Shown here: in pieces, positions 25,154-32,870 of the stretch
How the letters are laid out: each line of letters begins with the position of its first letter
How positions within the stretch are numbered: the stretch's first letter is position 1
Assembly: GCA_020160955.1 (NCBI GenBank)
Contig: JAIUOX010000007.1
Span: 1-64,000, forward strand
Direction: 5' to 3'
Source: Pseudomonadota bacterium
Lineage (GTDB): Bacteria > Pseudomonadota > Alphaproteobacteria > Reyranellales > Reyranellaceae
Length of the DNA stretch: 64,000 nucleotides
Translations under genes and position numbers: made by a program
Notes under the pieces: model-generated
The model's input: only the letters and a program-made list of their open reading frames with translations
Databases searched by the model: none
What the model was told of the DNA's origin: nothing

Positions 25154-25227
25154 GCGAGCCCAATGGCGGGCTCGCTCTCTTCTTGAAGACGGACCAACGA
25201 TGGTCCGTCGCCTGGACAACGGCGTCC
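25154..25227 (+). promoter_or_regulatory. ANTAR-target leader RNA: tandem hexaloop hairpins for NasT
   Basis: Hairpin 1 (25154-25175) has a perfect 8-bp stem GCGAGCCC/GGGCTCGC and loop AATGGC. Hairpin 2 (25188-25209) has a perfect 8-bp stem GACGGACC/GGTCCGTC and loop AACGAT. A weaker hairpin 3 (25214-25227) has stem GGAC/GTCC and loop AACGGC. All three loops carry A at position 1 and G at position 4, the defining contacts of ANTAR-protein RNA. A 12-base linker separates hairpins 1 and 2. Hairpin 3 shares its loop and 3' arm with the 5' arm of the following terminator, so the two folds exclude each other. NasT binding should favour read-through into nasS and the nitrate genes. Confidence 0.88.
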
Positions 25228-25276
25228 TGCACGGTCGGCACCTCCTCCTTGCCCGGCCGCGCGGGGCGCCGTTTTT
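25218..25276 (+). terminator. Attenuator terminator in the nitrate operon leader
   Basis: The 5' arm AACGGCGTCC (25218-25227) can pair over ten positions (one G-U) with the GGGCGCCGTT region at 25264-25273, enclosing a 36-base loop. A run of five T (25272-25276), then CGTTT, follows. This is an intrinsic terminator only about 20 bases before the nasS start, with no gene between, so it can only act as an attenuator. Confidence 0.78.
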
Positions 25277-25295
25277 CGTTTGAGGTGCGGACGGC

Positions 25296-26444
25296 ATGGC
25301 CGAGCTGGAGCGACCGAACATCAAGGTCGGGTTCATCCCGATCATCGACTGCGCGGCCATCGTGCTCGCCGAGGAACTCGGCGCCTACGAGCGCCAGGGA
25401 ATCGAGGTCGAGATCGTGCGCGAGGTGTCGTGGGCCAACGTCCGCGACAAGCTGGCGCTCGGCAAGCTCGACGCCTCGCACATCCTGGCGCCGCTGCCGC
25501 TCGCGCTGACGCTCGGCATCGACAGCGTCGGCGTGCCGCTGGTCAACGCCATGACGCTGCAGGTCAACGGCAACGCGCTGACCCTGTCGACCGCGCTGTG
25601 GCAGGAGATGGAGCAGGCCGCGCCCGGCCTGGTCGCGGCGGACGGCCCGCTCGACGCGCGCGCGCTGGCCGCCGTCGTGGCGAAGCGCAAGGCCGCCGGC
25701 GCGAAGCCGGTGGTGCTCGCCTCGGTGTTCCCCTACTCGGCGCAGAACTACATGGTGCGGCTGTGGCTGTCGTCGGGCGGGCTCGATCCCGACCGCGACG
25801 TGCGGCTCGTCACGGTGCCGCCGCCGCACACCGTGGCCTACCTGTCGGGCGGCGCGATCGACGGCTACTGCGTCGGCGAGCCGTGGAACCAGCAGGCGCA
25901 GGCGCTGGGCATCGGCCGCATCGCGCTGACCGGGCCGGACATCTGGACCGGCATGCCGGAGAAGGTGCTGGGCTGCACCGAGTCGTGGGCGGCCAACAAT
26001 CCCAACACGCTGCGCGCCCTGGTGCGCGCCCTGATCGAGGCCTGCCTGTGGCTCGACGAGCCGGCCAACCGGCCCGAGGCGGCGCGCATCCTGTCGAACC
26101 CGCGCTACCTCAACATGCCGGTCGAGGTGATGGCGCGCACGCTGGAGCGGCCCGGCTTCCACGTCTTCCAGCGCGACTTCGCCAACTTCCCGTGGCGCAG
26201 CCACGCCGACTGGTTCCTGGCCCAGATGGTGCGCTGGGGCCAGGCCCCGCCCGACACCGACATCAAGGCGGTCGCCGACCGCGTCTACCGCACCGACCTC
26301 TACCGCGCCGCCGCCCGCGATATGGGCGTGGCGTGCCCGGACGCCGACCGCCTGCCGCCCGGCGGCCACGGCGAGCCGCTGCCTTCATCCACCGTTTCCA
26401 GGACCGCTCCAGGGACTTCAGCGCAGGAGATTGCCAATGGCTAG
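25296..26444 (+). CDS. nasS: NasS-type cytoplasmic nitrate sensor
   Basis: A 382-residue NrtA-like binding protein without a signal peptide (MAELERPNIKVGFIPIIDCA at the N-terminus), which is the mark of NasS rather than of the transport protein. Family blocks are LGKLDASHILAPLPLALTLG, VFPYSAQNYMVRLWLSSGG, VTVPPPHTVAYLSGGAIDGY and CVGEPWNQQAQALGIGRIAL. Known NasS proteins bind nitrate in the cytoplasm and release NasT. Here nasS is the first gene behind the NasT-dependent attenuator. It overlaps the next gene by 8 bases. The last ~35 residues are low-complexity and may be dispensable. Confidence 0.85.
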   Translation: MAELERPNIKVGFIPIIDCAAIVLAEELGAYERQGIEVEIVREVSWANVRDKLALGKLDASHILAPLPLALTLGIDSVGVPLVNAMTLQVNGNALTLSTALWQEMEQAAPGLVAADGPLDARALAAVVAKRKAAGAKPVVLASVFPYSAQNYMVRLWLSSGGLDPDRDVRLVTVPPPHTVAYLSGGAIDGYCVGEPWNQQAQALGIGRIALTGPDIWTGMPEKVLGCTESWAANNPNTLRALVRALIEACLWLDEPANRPEAARILSNPRYLNMPVEVMARTLERPGFHVFQRDFANFPWRSHADWFLAQMVRWGQAPPDTDIKAVADRVYRTDLYRAAARDMGVACPDADRLPPGGHGEPLPSSTVSRTAPGTSAQEIANG

Positions 26445-27738
26445 CAAGACCGTCTCGTTCGGCCGCCGCCGCCTGATCAAGGGCGCCACCGCCACCGCCG
26501 CGCTGGTCGGCGCCGTGCGCACCGCCTTCCCGGCCGGCGCCTTCGCGCAGGCCGGCGGGCCGGAGACCAACAAGGTGACGCTGGGCTTCATCGCGCTGAC
26601 CGACGCGTCGCCGCTGATCATCGCCAAGGAAAAGAAGCTGTTCGACAAGTACGGCATCACCGACGCCAACGTCGCCAAGCAGGCGTCGTGGGGCACGACG
26701 CGCGACAACATCGTGCTGGGCGGCGGCGCCGGCGGCATCGATGGCGCGCACATCCTGACGCCGAAGCCGTACCAGATCTCGCTGGGCACCACGACGGCCG
26801 AGAACAAGCCGGTGCCGATGTATATCCTGTGCCGCCTCAACTACGACTGCCAGGGCCTGTCGGTCTCCAACGAGTTCAAGGGGCTGGGCGTCACGATCGA
26901 CGCCAAGCCGCTCAAGGAGGCCTTCGCCAAGAAGAAGGCGGCGGGCAAGGAAGTGAAGGCCGCGATGACCTTCCCCGGCGGCACCCACGACCTGTGGATC
27001 CGCTACTGGATGGCCGCCGCCGGCATCGATCCCGACAAGGACGTCTCGACCATCGTCGTGCCGCCGCCGCAGATGGTGGCCAACATGAAGGTCGGCAACA
27101 TGGACGCCTTCTGCGTCGGCGAGCCGTGGAACGAGCAGCTGGTCAACCAGGACATCGGCTTCACCGCCGCGATGACCGGCGAACTTTGGAAGGACCACCC
27201 GGAGAAGTCGCTCGGCATGCGCGCCGACTGGGTCGACAAGAACCCCAAGGCCGCGATGGCCGTGCTGATGGCCGTCATGGAGGCCCAGCAGTGGTGCGAC
27301 AAGATGGAGAACAAGGACGAGCTCGCGCAGATCATCGGCAAGCGCCAGTGGTTCAACGTGCCGCCCGCCGACATCGTCAATCGCATCAAGGGCAAGTTCA
27401 ACTACGGCGACGGCCGCAAGGTCGTCGAGAACTCCGACCAGCTGATGAAGTTCTGGAAGGGCGGCGTGTCCTATCCCTACCAGAGCCACGAGCTGTGGTT
27501 CCTCACCGAGAACCAGCGCTGGGGCAAGCTGCCGATGGATCTCGACACCAAGGCGATCATCGGCAAGGTCAACCGCGAGGACCTGTGGCGCCAGGCCGCC
27601 AAGAACATCTCGGCCGCCGAGGCCGACGTGCCCAAGAGCACGTCGCGCGGCAAGGAGACCTTCTTCGACGGCAAGGTGTTCGACCCGGCCGACCCGAAGG
27701 GCTACCTCGCGTCGCTGCAGATCAAGAAGGTGGCGTGA
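26437..27738 (+). CDS. nrtA: Nitrate ABC transporter substrate-binding protein
   Basis: A 433-residue periplasmic binding protein with a twin-arginine signal (RRRLIKGATATAALVGAVRT, cleavage near AFAQA). It is homologous along its length to the preceding NasS: VTLGFIALTDASPLIIAKEK, DGAHILTPKPYQISLGTTT, MTFPGGTHDLWIRYWMAAAG, IVVPPPQMVANMKVGNMDAF, CVGEPWNEQLVNQDIGFTA. It captures nitrate (or nitrite) for NrtB/NrtD. The ATG at 26437 follows AGGAGA; its stop overlaps the nrtB ATG (TGATG). Confidence 0.93.
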   Translation: MASKTVSFGRRRLIKGATATAALVGAVRTAFPAGAFAQAGGPETNKVTLGFIALTDASPLIIAKEKKLFDKYGITDANVAKQASWGTTRDNIVLGGGAGGIDGAHILTPKPYQISLGTTTAENKPVPMYILCRLNYDCQGLSVSNEFKGLGVTIDAKPLKEAFAKKKAAGKEVKAAMTFPGGTHDLWIRYWMAAAGIDPDKDVSTIVVPPPQMVANMKVGNMDAFCVGEPWNEQLVNQDIGFTAAMTGELWKDHPEKSLGMRADWVDKNPKAAMAVLMAVMEAQQWCDKMENKDELAQIIGKRQWFNVPPADIVNRIKGKFNYGDGRKVVENSDQLMKFWKGGVSYPYQSHELWFLTENQRWGKLPMDLDTKAIIGKVNREDLWRQAAKNISAAEADVPKSTSRGKETFFDGKVFDPADPKGYLASLQIKKVA

Positions 27739-28670
27739 TGGTCGCCGTTCCCAAGGCGGGCGCCGCGATCGTCACCGCGGCGGACATGCCGGTTCCCGAC
27801 GCGCCGGTGCGCCCGGGCGCCGGCAGCGGCGGCGAGATCGTCGCGTTCCGGCCGCCGGTGCGGCCGGCGCTGCAGCGGCTGGGCGAGCTTGCCCGCCACG
27901 TCGCGAGCATCGTGCTGCCGCCGCTCATCGTGCTCTGCGTCACGCTGTTCGTCTGGCAGCTCCTGTGCTCGGAGCCCGGCGCGCGCCTGCCGCCGCCGAC
28001 CAAGGTGGTGGCCGACGCGTGGGATTTCATCGCCGACCCGTTCTACGACAATGGCGGCGTCGACAAGGGCGCGTTCTGGCAGATCAGCAAGAGCCTCGGC
28101 CGCGTCGCCATCGGCTTCAGCATCGCGGCGGTGGTCGGCATCGCGCTGGGCGTCCTGATCGGCCAGAGCACCTGGGCGATGCGCGGGCTCGACCCGATCT
28201 TCCAGGTGCTGCGCACCGTGCCGCCGCTCGCCTGGCTGCCGCTGTCGCTGGCCGGCTTCCGCGACGCCCAGCCCTCGGCGCTGTTCGTGATCTTCATCAC
28301 CTCGATCTGGCCGATCATCATCAACACCTCGGTGGGCGTGCGGAACATCCCGCAGGACTACCGCAACGTCGCCGCGGTGATCCGCCTGTCGTGGTGGGAG
28401 GTGTTCTGGAAGATCACGCTGCCCGCCAGCGTGCCCTACATATTCACCGGCCTGCGCATCGGCATCGGCCTGTCGTGGCTCGCCATCGTCGCGGCCGAGA
28501 TGCTGATCGGCGGCGTCGGCATCGGCTTCTTCATCTGGGATGCCTGGAACAGCTCGCGCATCAGCGACATCATCGTGGCCCTCGTCTACATCGGCATCGT
28601 CGGCTTCCTGCTCGACAAGCTGATCGCGATGGTCGGCCACTTCGTCGGCCACGGCGTGTCGGCGCAGTAG
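27738..28670 (+). CDS. nrtB: Nitrate ABC transporter permease
   Basis: A 310-residue inner-membrane permease of the nitrate/taurine/bicarbonate group with an N-terminal cytoplasmic stretch and about six membrane segments. Characteristic parts are RTVPPLAWLPLSLAGFRDAQ, FIFITSIWPIIINTSVGVRN then IPQDYRNVAAVIRLSWWEVF (EAA-like loop) and TLPASVPYIFTGLRIGIGLS. The ATG at 27738 overlaps the nrtA stop, suggesting coupled translation. It probably works as a homodimer with NrtD. Confidence 0.93.
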   Translation: MVAVPKAGAAIVTAADMPVPDAPVRPGAGSGGEIVAFRPPVRPALQRLGELARHVASIVLPPLIVLCVTLFVWQLLCSEPGARLPPPTKVVADAWDFIADPFYDNGGVDKGAFWQISKSLGRVAIGFSIAAVVGIALGVLIGQSTWAMRGLDPIFQVLRTVPPLAWLPLSLAGFRDAQPSALFVIFITSIWPIIINTSVGVRNIPQDYRNVAAVIRLSWWEVFWKITLPASVPYIFTGLRIGIGLSWLAIVAAEMLIGGVGIGFFIWDAWNSSRISDIIVALVYIGIVGFLLDKLIAMVGHFVGHGVSAQ

Positions 28671-28679
28671 GAGGCGACC

Positions 28680-29480
28680 ATGGACCACAGCTACCTCAAG
28701 TTCGAGCAGGTCGGCATGAGCTTCCGCCGCGGCCAGATGGCCACGGAGGTGCTGCGCGACATCGACCTGACGATCCGCCAGGGCGAGTTCGTGTCGCTGA
28801 TCGGCCATTCCGGCTGCGGCAAGTCGACCTTGCTCAACATCCTGGGCGGCCTGCTGACCTCGACCACCGGCGAGGTGTTCCTCGAGGGCAAGGTGGTCGA
28901 CGCGCCCGGCCCGGACCGCGCCATCGTGTTCCAGAACCACTCGCTGCTGCCGTGGCTGACCGTCTACGGCAACGTCGCGATCGCCGTCGACAAGGTGTTC
29001 GGCTCGACCAAGAGCAAGGCCGAGCGCCACGACTGGGTGATGCACAACCTCGAGCTGGTGCAGATGGCCCAGGCCAAGGACAAGCGGCCGCACGAGGTCT
29101 CGGGCGGCATGAAGCAGCGTGTCGGCATCGCCCGCGCGCTCGCCATGCAGCCCAAGGTGCTGCTGATGGACGAGCCGTTCGGCGCGCTCGACGCGCTGAC
29201 CCGCGCCCACCTGCAGGACAGCGTGATGGAGATCCACGCCCGGCTCGGCAACACGGTGATGATGATCACCCACGACGTCGACGAGGCGGTGCTGCTGTCG
29301 GACCGCGTGGTGATGATGACCAACGGCCCGTCGGCGACGATCGGCGAGGTGCTGACGATCGGCCTCGACCGGCCGCGCCGCCGGCTCGAGCTGGCGACCG
29401 ACGCCGAGTACGCGCGCTGCCGCGCCGCCGTGCTGGAGTTCCTCTACGCCCGGCATCGCGTGCCGGCCCGCGCCGCCTGA
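28680..29480 (+). CDS. nrtD: Nitrate ABC transporter ATP-binding protein
   Basis: A 266-residue ATPase. Walker A GHSGCGKSTLLN lies near residue 42, the Q-loop FQNHSLLPWLTVYGN, the signature VSGGMKQRVGIARALAMQP, Walker B VLLMDEPFGALDALTRAHLQ and the switch TVMMITHDVDEAVLL. It lacks the extra C-terminal binding domain of cyanobacterial NrtC, so it is the NrtD/SsuB type. GGAGG precedes the ATG. It completes the nrtABD importer. Confidence 0.93.
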   Translation: MDHSYLKFEQVGMSFRRGQMATEVLRDIDLTIRQGEFVSLIGHSGCGKSTLLNILGGLLTSTTGEVFLEGKVVDAPGPDRAIVFQNHSLLPWLTVYGNVAIAVDKVFGSTKSKAERHDWVMHNLELVQMAQAKDKRPHEVSGGMKQRVGIARALAMQPKVLLMDEPFGALDALTRAHLQDSVMEIHARLGNTVMMITHDVDEAVLLSDRVVMMTNGPSATIGEVLTIGLDRPRRRLELATDAEYARCRAAVLEFLYARHRVPARAA

Positions 29481-29488
29481 GGCCTGCC

Positions 29489-31279
29489 GTGCAGGCGTTC
29501 GACGACGCGCAGAAGCAGTGGCTGCAAGGCTTCGTCAGCGGCCTCGAGGCGCGCAAGGCCGCCGACCGGCTGGCCGGGCGCGGCGCGGCGTCGTCGCCCG
29601 ACGCCGCCGCCAATGCCGCCGACGCCCTGCAGATCGCCGCGCAGGACCGCGCGGTCGCGGCCGGCGGCAAGCTGGTGCCGGAGGAGACCGCCAAGCGCCA
29701 GCGTCACCCGCTCGACCGCCGCGACGAGGTCGCCGCGCGCGCCGCCGCCGGGCAGTTCCCCAAGGGCATCGACGTCTTCCTGACCAAGTACCAGGGCCTG
29801 TTCTACGTCGCGCCGGCGCAGGACTCGTTCATGTGCCGCCTACGTATCCCCAACGGCGTCCTCGCCGCGTGGCAGTTCCGCGGCCTAGCCGACGCTGCCG
29901 AGACGCTGGGCGGCGGCTATGCCGACGTCACGACGCGCGCCAACCTGCAGGTCCGCGAGATCGGCGCCGCCGACGCGATCCGCTTTCTCGACGCCGTGAC
30001 GGCGCTAGGGCTGACGGCGCGCGGCTCGGGCGCCGACAACATCCGCAACGTCACCGGCAGCCCGACCGCCGGCATCGACCCGCAGGAACTGTACGACACG
30101 CGGCCGCTCGCCCACGCGATGCACCACTACATCCTCGACCACCGCGAGATGTACGGCCTGCCGCGCAAGTTCAACATCGCCTTCGACGGCGGCGGCCGCG
30201 TGCCGGTGCTGGAGGACACCAACGACATCGGCTTCGTCGCCTGCCGCGTCACCGGGGGCGAGGTCGCGCCGGGCGTCTGGTTCCGCCTGCAGCTGGGCGG
30301 CATCACCGGCCACCTCGACTTCGCCCACGAGACCGGCGTGCTGCTGAAGCCGGAGGAATGCGTGTCGGTCGCCGCCGCCGTGGTGCGCGCCTTCGCCGCC
30401 CACGGCGATCGCACCAACCGGCAGAAGGCGCGGCTGAAGTACGTGCTCGACCGGATGGGCCGCGACGCCTTCCTGGCCGAGGTCGAGAAGGAATACGGCC
30501 AACCGCTGCGCCGCGCGGCGGGGGCGGAGATCGCGCCGCGCGTGCTGGCCGACAAGCACGGCCATGTCGGGGTGCATCCGCAGAAGCAGCCCGGCCGCCA
30601 CTACCTCGGGCTGGTGCTGCCGGTCGGCCGGCTGACGGCCGAGCAGATGCGCGGCATCGCCGAGATCGCCGAGCGCTTCGGCAGCGGCACGATCCGGCTG
30701 ACGGTGTGGCAGAACCTGCTGGTCTCCGACGTCGCCGAGCGCGACATCGGCATCTGCATCGCCGCCATCAACGCGCTGGGGCTGGGCGTCGAGGCCAGCG
30801 CGATCCGGCGCGGCCTGGTCGCCTGCACCGGCAATGCCGGCTGCAAGTTCGCCGCCGCCAACACCAAGGGCCACGCGCTGCGGCTGGCCGACCATCTCGA
30901 GGCGCGCGTCGCGGTCGACCGGCCGGTCAACATCCACCTTACCGGCTGCCACCATTCCTGCGCCCAGCACTACGTCGGCGACATCGGCCTGCTGGCGGCC
31001 AAGGTCGAGCGCGGCGACGACAGCGTCGAGGGCTACCACGTCTATATCGGCGGCGGCGCCGCGGCGACCGACGAGCAGGCGATGGCCCGCGAATACGCCC
31101 GCGACATCGCCTTCGACGACCTGCCGGCGCTGCTGGAACGCCTGCTGGCCGCCTGGCTGGCGCACCGCGCGAAGCCGGACGAGACGTTCTTCGCCTTCGC
31201 CGGCCGCCACGACATCGACGCGCTCAAGGCGCTGGCCGACCGCACCCCGCTGCACGCCGTCTCCGCGGCCGCCTCATGA
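29489..31279 (+). CDS. nirA: Assimilatory nitrite reductase, NirA type
   Basis: A 596-residue siroheme/[4Fe-4S] enzyme reducing nitrite to ammonium with six electrons, starting at GTG. The N-terminus (DDAQKQWLQGFVSGLEARKA) is the NirA-specific lead-in, followed by RLRIPNG, DVTTRANLQVREIGA and DNIRNVTGSPTAG. The cluster/siroheme ligands are Cys446 and Cys452 (CTGNAGC) plus Cys487 and Cys491 (GCHHSC). The fit to NirA over NirB is good because there is no N-terminal NAD(P)H-binding half. The adjoining flavoprotein, whose ATG overlaps its stop (ATGA), probably supplies electrons. Confidence 0.9.
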   Translation: MQAFDDAQKQWLQGFVSGLEARKAADRLAGRGAASSPDAAANAADALQIAAQDRAVAAGGKLVPEETAKRQRHPLDRRDEVAARAAAGQFPKGIDVFLTKYQGLFYVAPAQDSFMCRLRIPNGVLAAWQFRGLADAAETLGGGYADVTTRANLQVREIGAADAIRFLDAVTALGLTARGSGADNIRNVTGSPTAGIDPQELYDTRPLAHAMHHYILDHREMYGLPRKFNIAFDGGGRVPVLEDTNDIGFVACRVTGGEVAPGVWFRLQLGGITGHLDFAHETGVLLKPEECVSVAAAVVRAFAAHGDRTNRQKARLKYVLDRMGRDAFLAEVEKEYGQPLRRAAGAEIAPRVLADKHGHVGVHPQKQPGRHYLGLVLPVGRLTAEQMRGIAEIAERFGSGTIRLTVWQNLLVSDVAERDIGICIAAINALGLGVEASAIRRGLVACTGNAGCKFAAANTKGHALRLADHLEARVAVDRPVNIHLTGCHHSCAQHYVGDIGLLAAKVERGDDSVEGYHVYIGGGAAATDEQAMAREYARDIAFDDLPALLERLLAAWLAHRAKPDETFFAFAGRHDIDALKALADRTPLHAVSAAAS

Positions 31280-32865
31280 ACGCGATCACGCCCATCTCGC
31301 CGGCGCTGCCCTCGCTGATCCCCGACAACGCGCCGTTCTCGGAGGACCAGCGCGCCTGGTTGAACGGCTTCTTCGCCGCCTACCTCGGCGTCGCCGGTCC
31401 GGGCAGCGCGGACGGTGACGCGGGCGGCGCGACGGCCGAGCCCGAGGAAGACCTGCCATGGCACGACGCGGCGTTGCCGCTCGCCGAGCGGCTGGCGCTG
31501 GCCGAGGGCCGCAAGCCCGAGCGCCAGCTCATGGCGGCGATGGCGCAGCTCGATTGCGGCCAGTGCGGCTACCTCTGCCAGACCTACGCCGAGGCGGTGT
31601 GGTCGGGCGCCGAGGCCGACCTCGGCCGCTGCGTGCCGGGCGGCAAGGAGACCCAGCGCAAGCTGAAGGAACTGGTGGCGGCGCTGGAGCCGCAGCGCGG
31701 CGGCGTCGCGCCGCTGGCGCCGGCGTCGAAGGCGGGCGCGCCGGTCGGCTCGCGCGACCGGCCGGCGCTCGCCATCCTGGTCGATGCCTACCCGCTCAAC
31801 CGGCCCGGTTCGGGCAAGGACGTGCGCCACGTCGTGCTCGACCTGTCGGCGACCGACCTCGCCTACGAGGCCGGCGACAGCCTGGGCGTGTTCGCGCGCA
31901 AGAACCCGGCGCTGGTGCAGGCGGTGCTCGACCGCCTCGGCGCGACCGGCGAGGAGATGGTGGCGTTCGACGGCGATGCCCTGCCGCTGCGCCAGGTGCT
32001 GCTCAGCAAGGTCGACATCGCGCGCCCGAGCGACGACTGCTTCCTGTTCCTGGCCGAGCGCGCCTTCGACGGCGAGGAAGCGCTGAAGCTGCAGGCGCTG
32101 GCGCGCGGCGAGGGACCGGCCGCGCTGGCCGAGGCCGACCTGCTCGACGTGCTGCTGGCCTTTCCCTCGGTGATGCCGTCGCTGCCCGGCCTGCTGAAGT
32201 CGCTCGACCGGCTGCAGCCGCGGCTCTACTCGATCGCCTCGTCGTCCAAGGCGCATCCGCAGGAAGTGCATCTCACCGTCTCGGCGGTCCGCTGGGACGC
32301 CAACGACCGCACCCGCACCGGCATCGGCTCGTGCTACCTCGCCGACTTCGCCAAGCCCGGCGACGTGATCCCGGTGTTCGTGCAGAAGAGCCACGGCTTC
32401 GGCCCGCCGTCCGACGACACCGCGCCGGCCATCATGGTCGGACCCGGCACCGGCATCGCGCCGTTCCGCGCCTTCCTCGAGGAGCGCGAGGCGCGCGGCG
32501 CCACCGGGCGCAACTGGCTGTTCTTCGGCGACCAGAAGCGGTCGAGCGATTTCCTCTACGAGGACCAGGTGCTCGACTGGCAGCGCCGTGGCGTGCTGCA
32601 TCGTCTCGACCTCGCCTTCTCGCGCGACCAGGAGGAGAAGCTCTACGTCCAGCACCGCATGCTGGAGAACGCCGCCGAGCTGTGGCGCTGGTTCGAGGAG
32701 GGCGCGCACTTCTACGTCTGCGGCGACGCCAAGCGGATGGCCAAGGACGTCGAGGACACGCTGCTGCGCATCGCCGCCGAGCAGGGCGGGCACGACGCTG
32801 CGGGCGCGCGGGCGTGGCTGGACGGGCTGGTCAAGGCCGGCCGCTACCAGCGCGACGTCTACTGA
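31276..32865 (+). CDS. Fe-S/FAD NADPH reductase (sulfite reductase alpha-like) of the nitrate operon
   Basis: A 529-residue electron-transfer flavoprotein. Residues 90-125 hold a four-cysteine Fes-type motif as in RnfB: CGQCGYLCQTYAEA (Cys94, 97, 101) and RCVPGG (Cys119). Residues 160-529 are the CysJ/P450-reductase FAD/NADPH module: RLYSIASSS (316-324) for FAD, GPGTGIAPFRAFLEER (389-404) and YVCGDAKRMAKDVE (480-493) for NADPH, and C-terminal YQRDVY. No flavodoxin domain is present, so the Fe-S motif probably takes its place in passing electrons to NirA and/or NasA. Its ATG overlaps the nirA stop. Confidence 0.87.
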   Translation: MNAITPISPALPSLIPDNAPFSEDQRAWLNGFFAAYLGVAGPGSADGDAGGATAEPEEDLPWHDAALPLAERLALAEGRKPERQLMAAMAQLDCGQCGYLCQTYAEAVWSGAEADLGRCVPGGKETQRKLKELVAALEPQRGGVAPLAPASKAGAPVGSRDRPALAILVDAYPLNRPGSGKDVRHVVLDLSATDLAYEAGDSLGVFARKNPALVQAVLDRLGATGEEMVAFDGDALPLRQVLLSKVDIARPSDDCFLFLAERAFDGEEALKLQALARGEGPAALAEADLLDVLLAFPSVMPSLPGLLKSLDRLQPRLYSIASSSKAHPQEVHLTVSAVRWDANDRTRTGIGSCYLADFAKPGDVIPVFVQKSHGFGPPSDDTAPAIMVGPGTGIAPFRAFLEEREARGATGRNWLFFGDQKRSSDFLYEDQVLDWQRRGVLHRLDLAFSRDQEEKLYVQHRMLENAAELWRWFEEGAHFYVCGDAKRMAKDVEDTLLRIAAEQGGHDAAGARAWLDGLVKAGRYQRDVY

Positions 32866-32870
32866 CGGCA

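Noticed and set aside
26688..31279. Very long forward frames through nrtA-nrtD and upstream parts of nirA (660 and 1104 codons)
   Set aside because: Their N-terminal parts are Arg/Gly/His-rich and overlap recognised genes in another frame; only the portions from 27738 (nrtB) and 29489 (nirA) are real.
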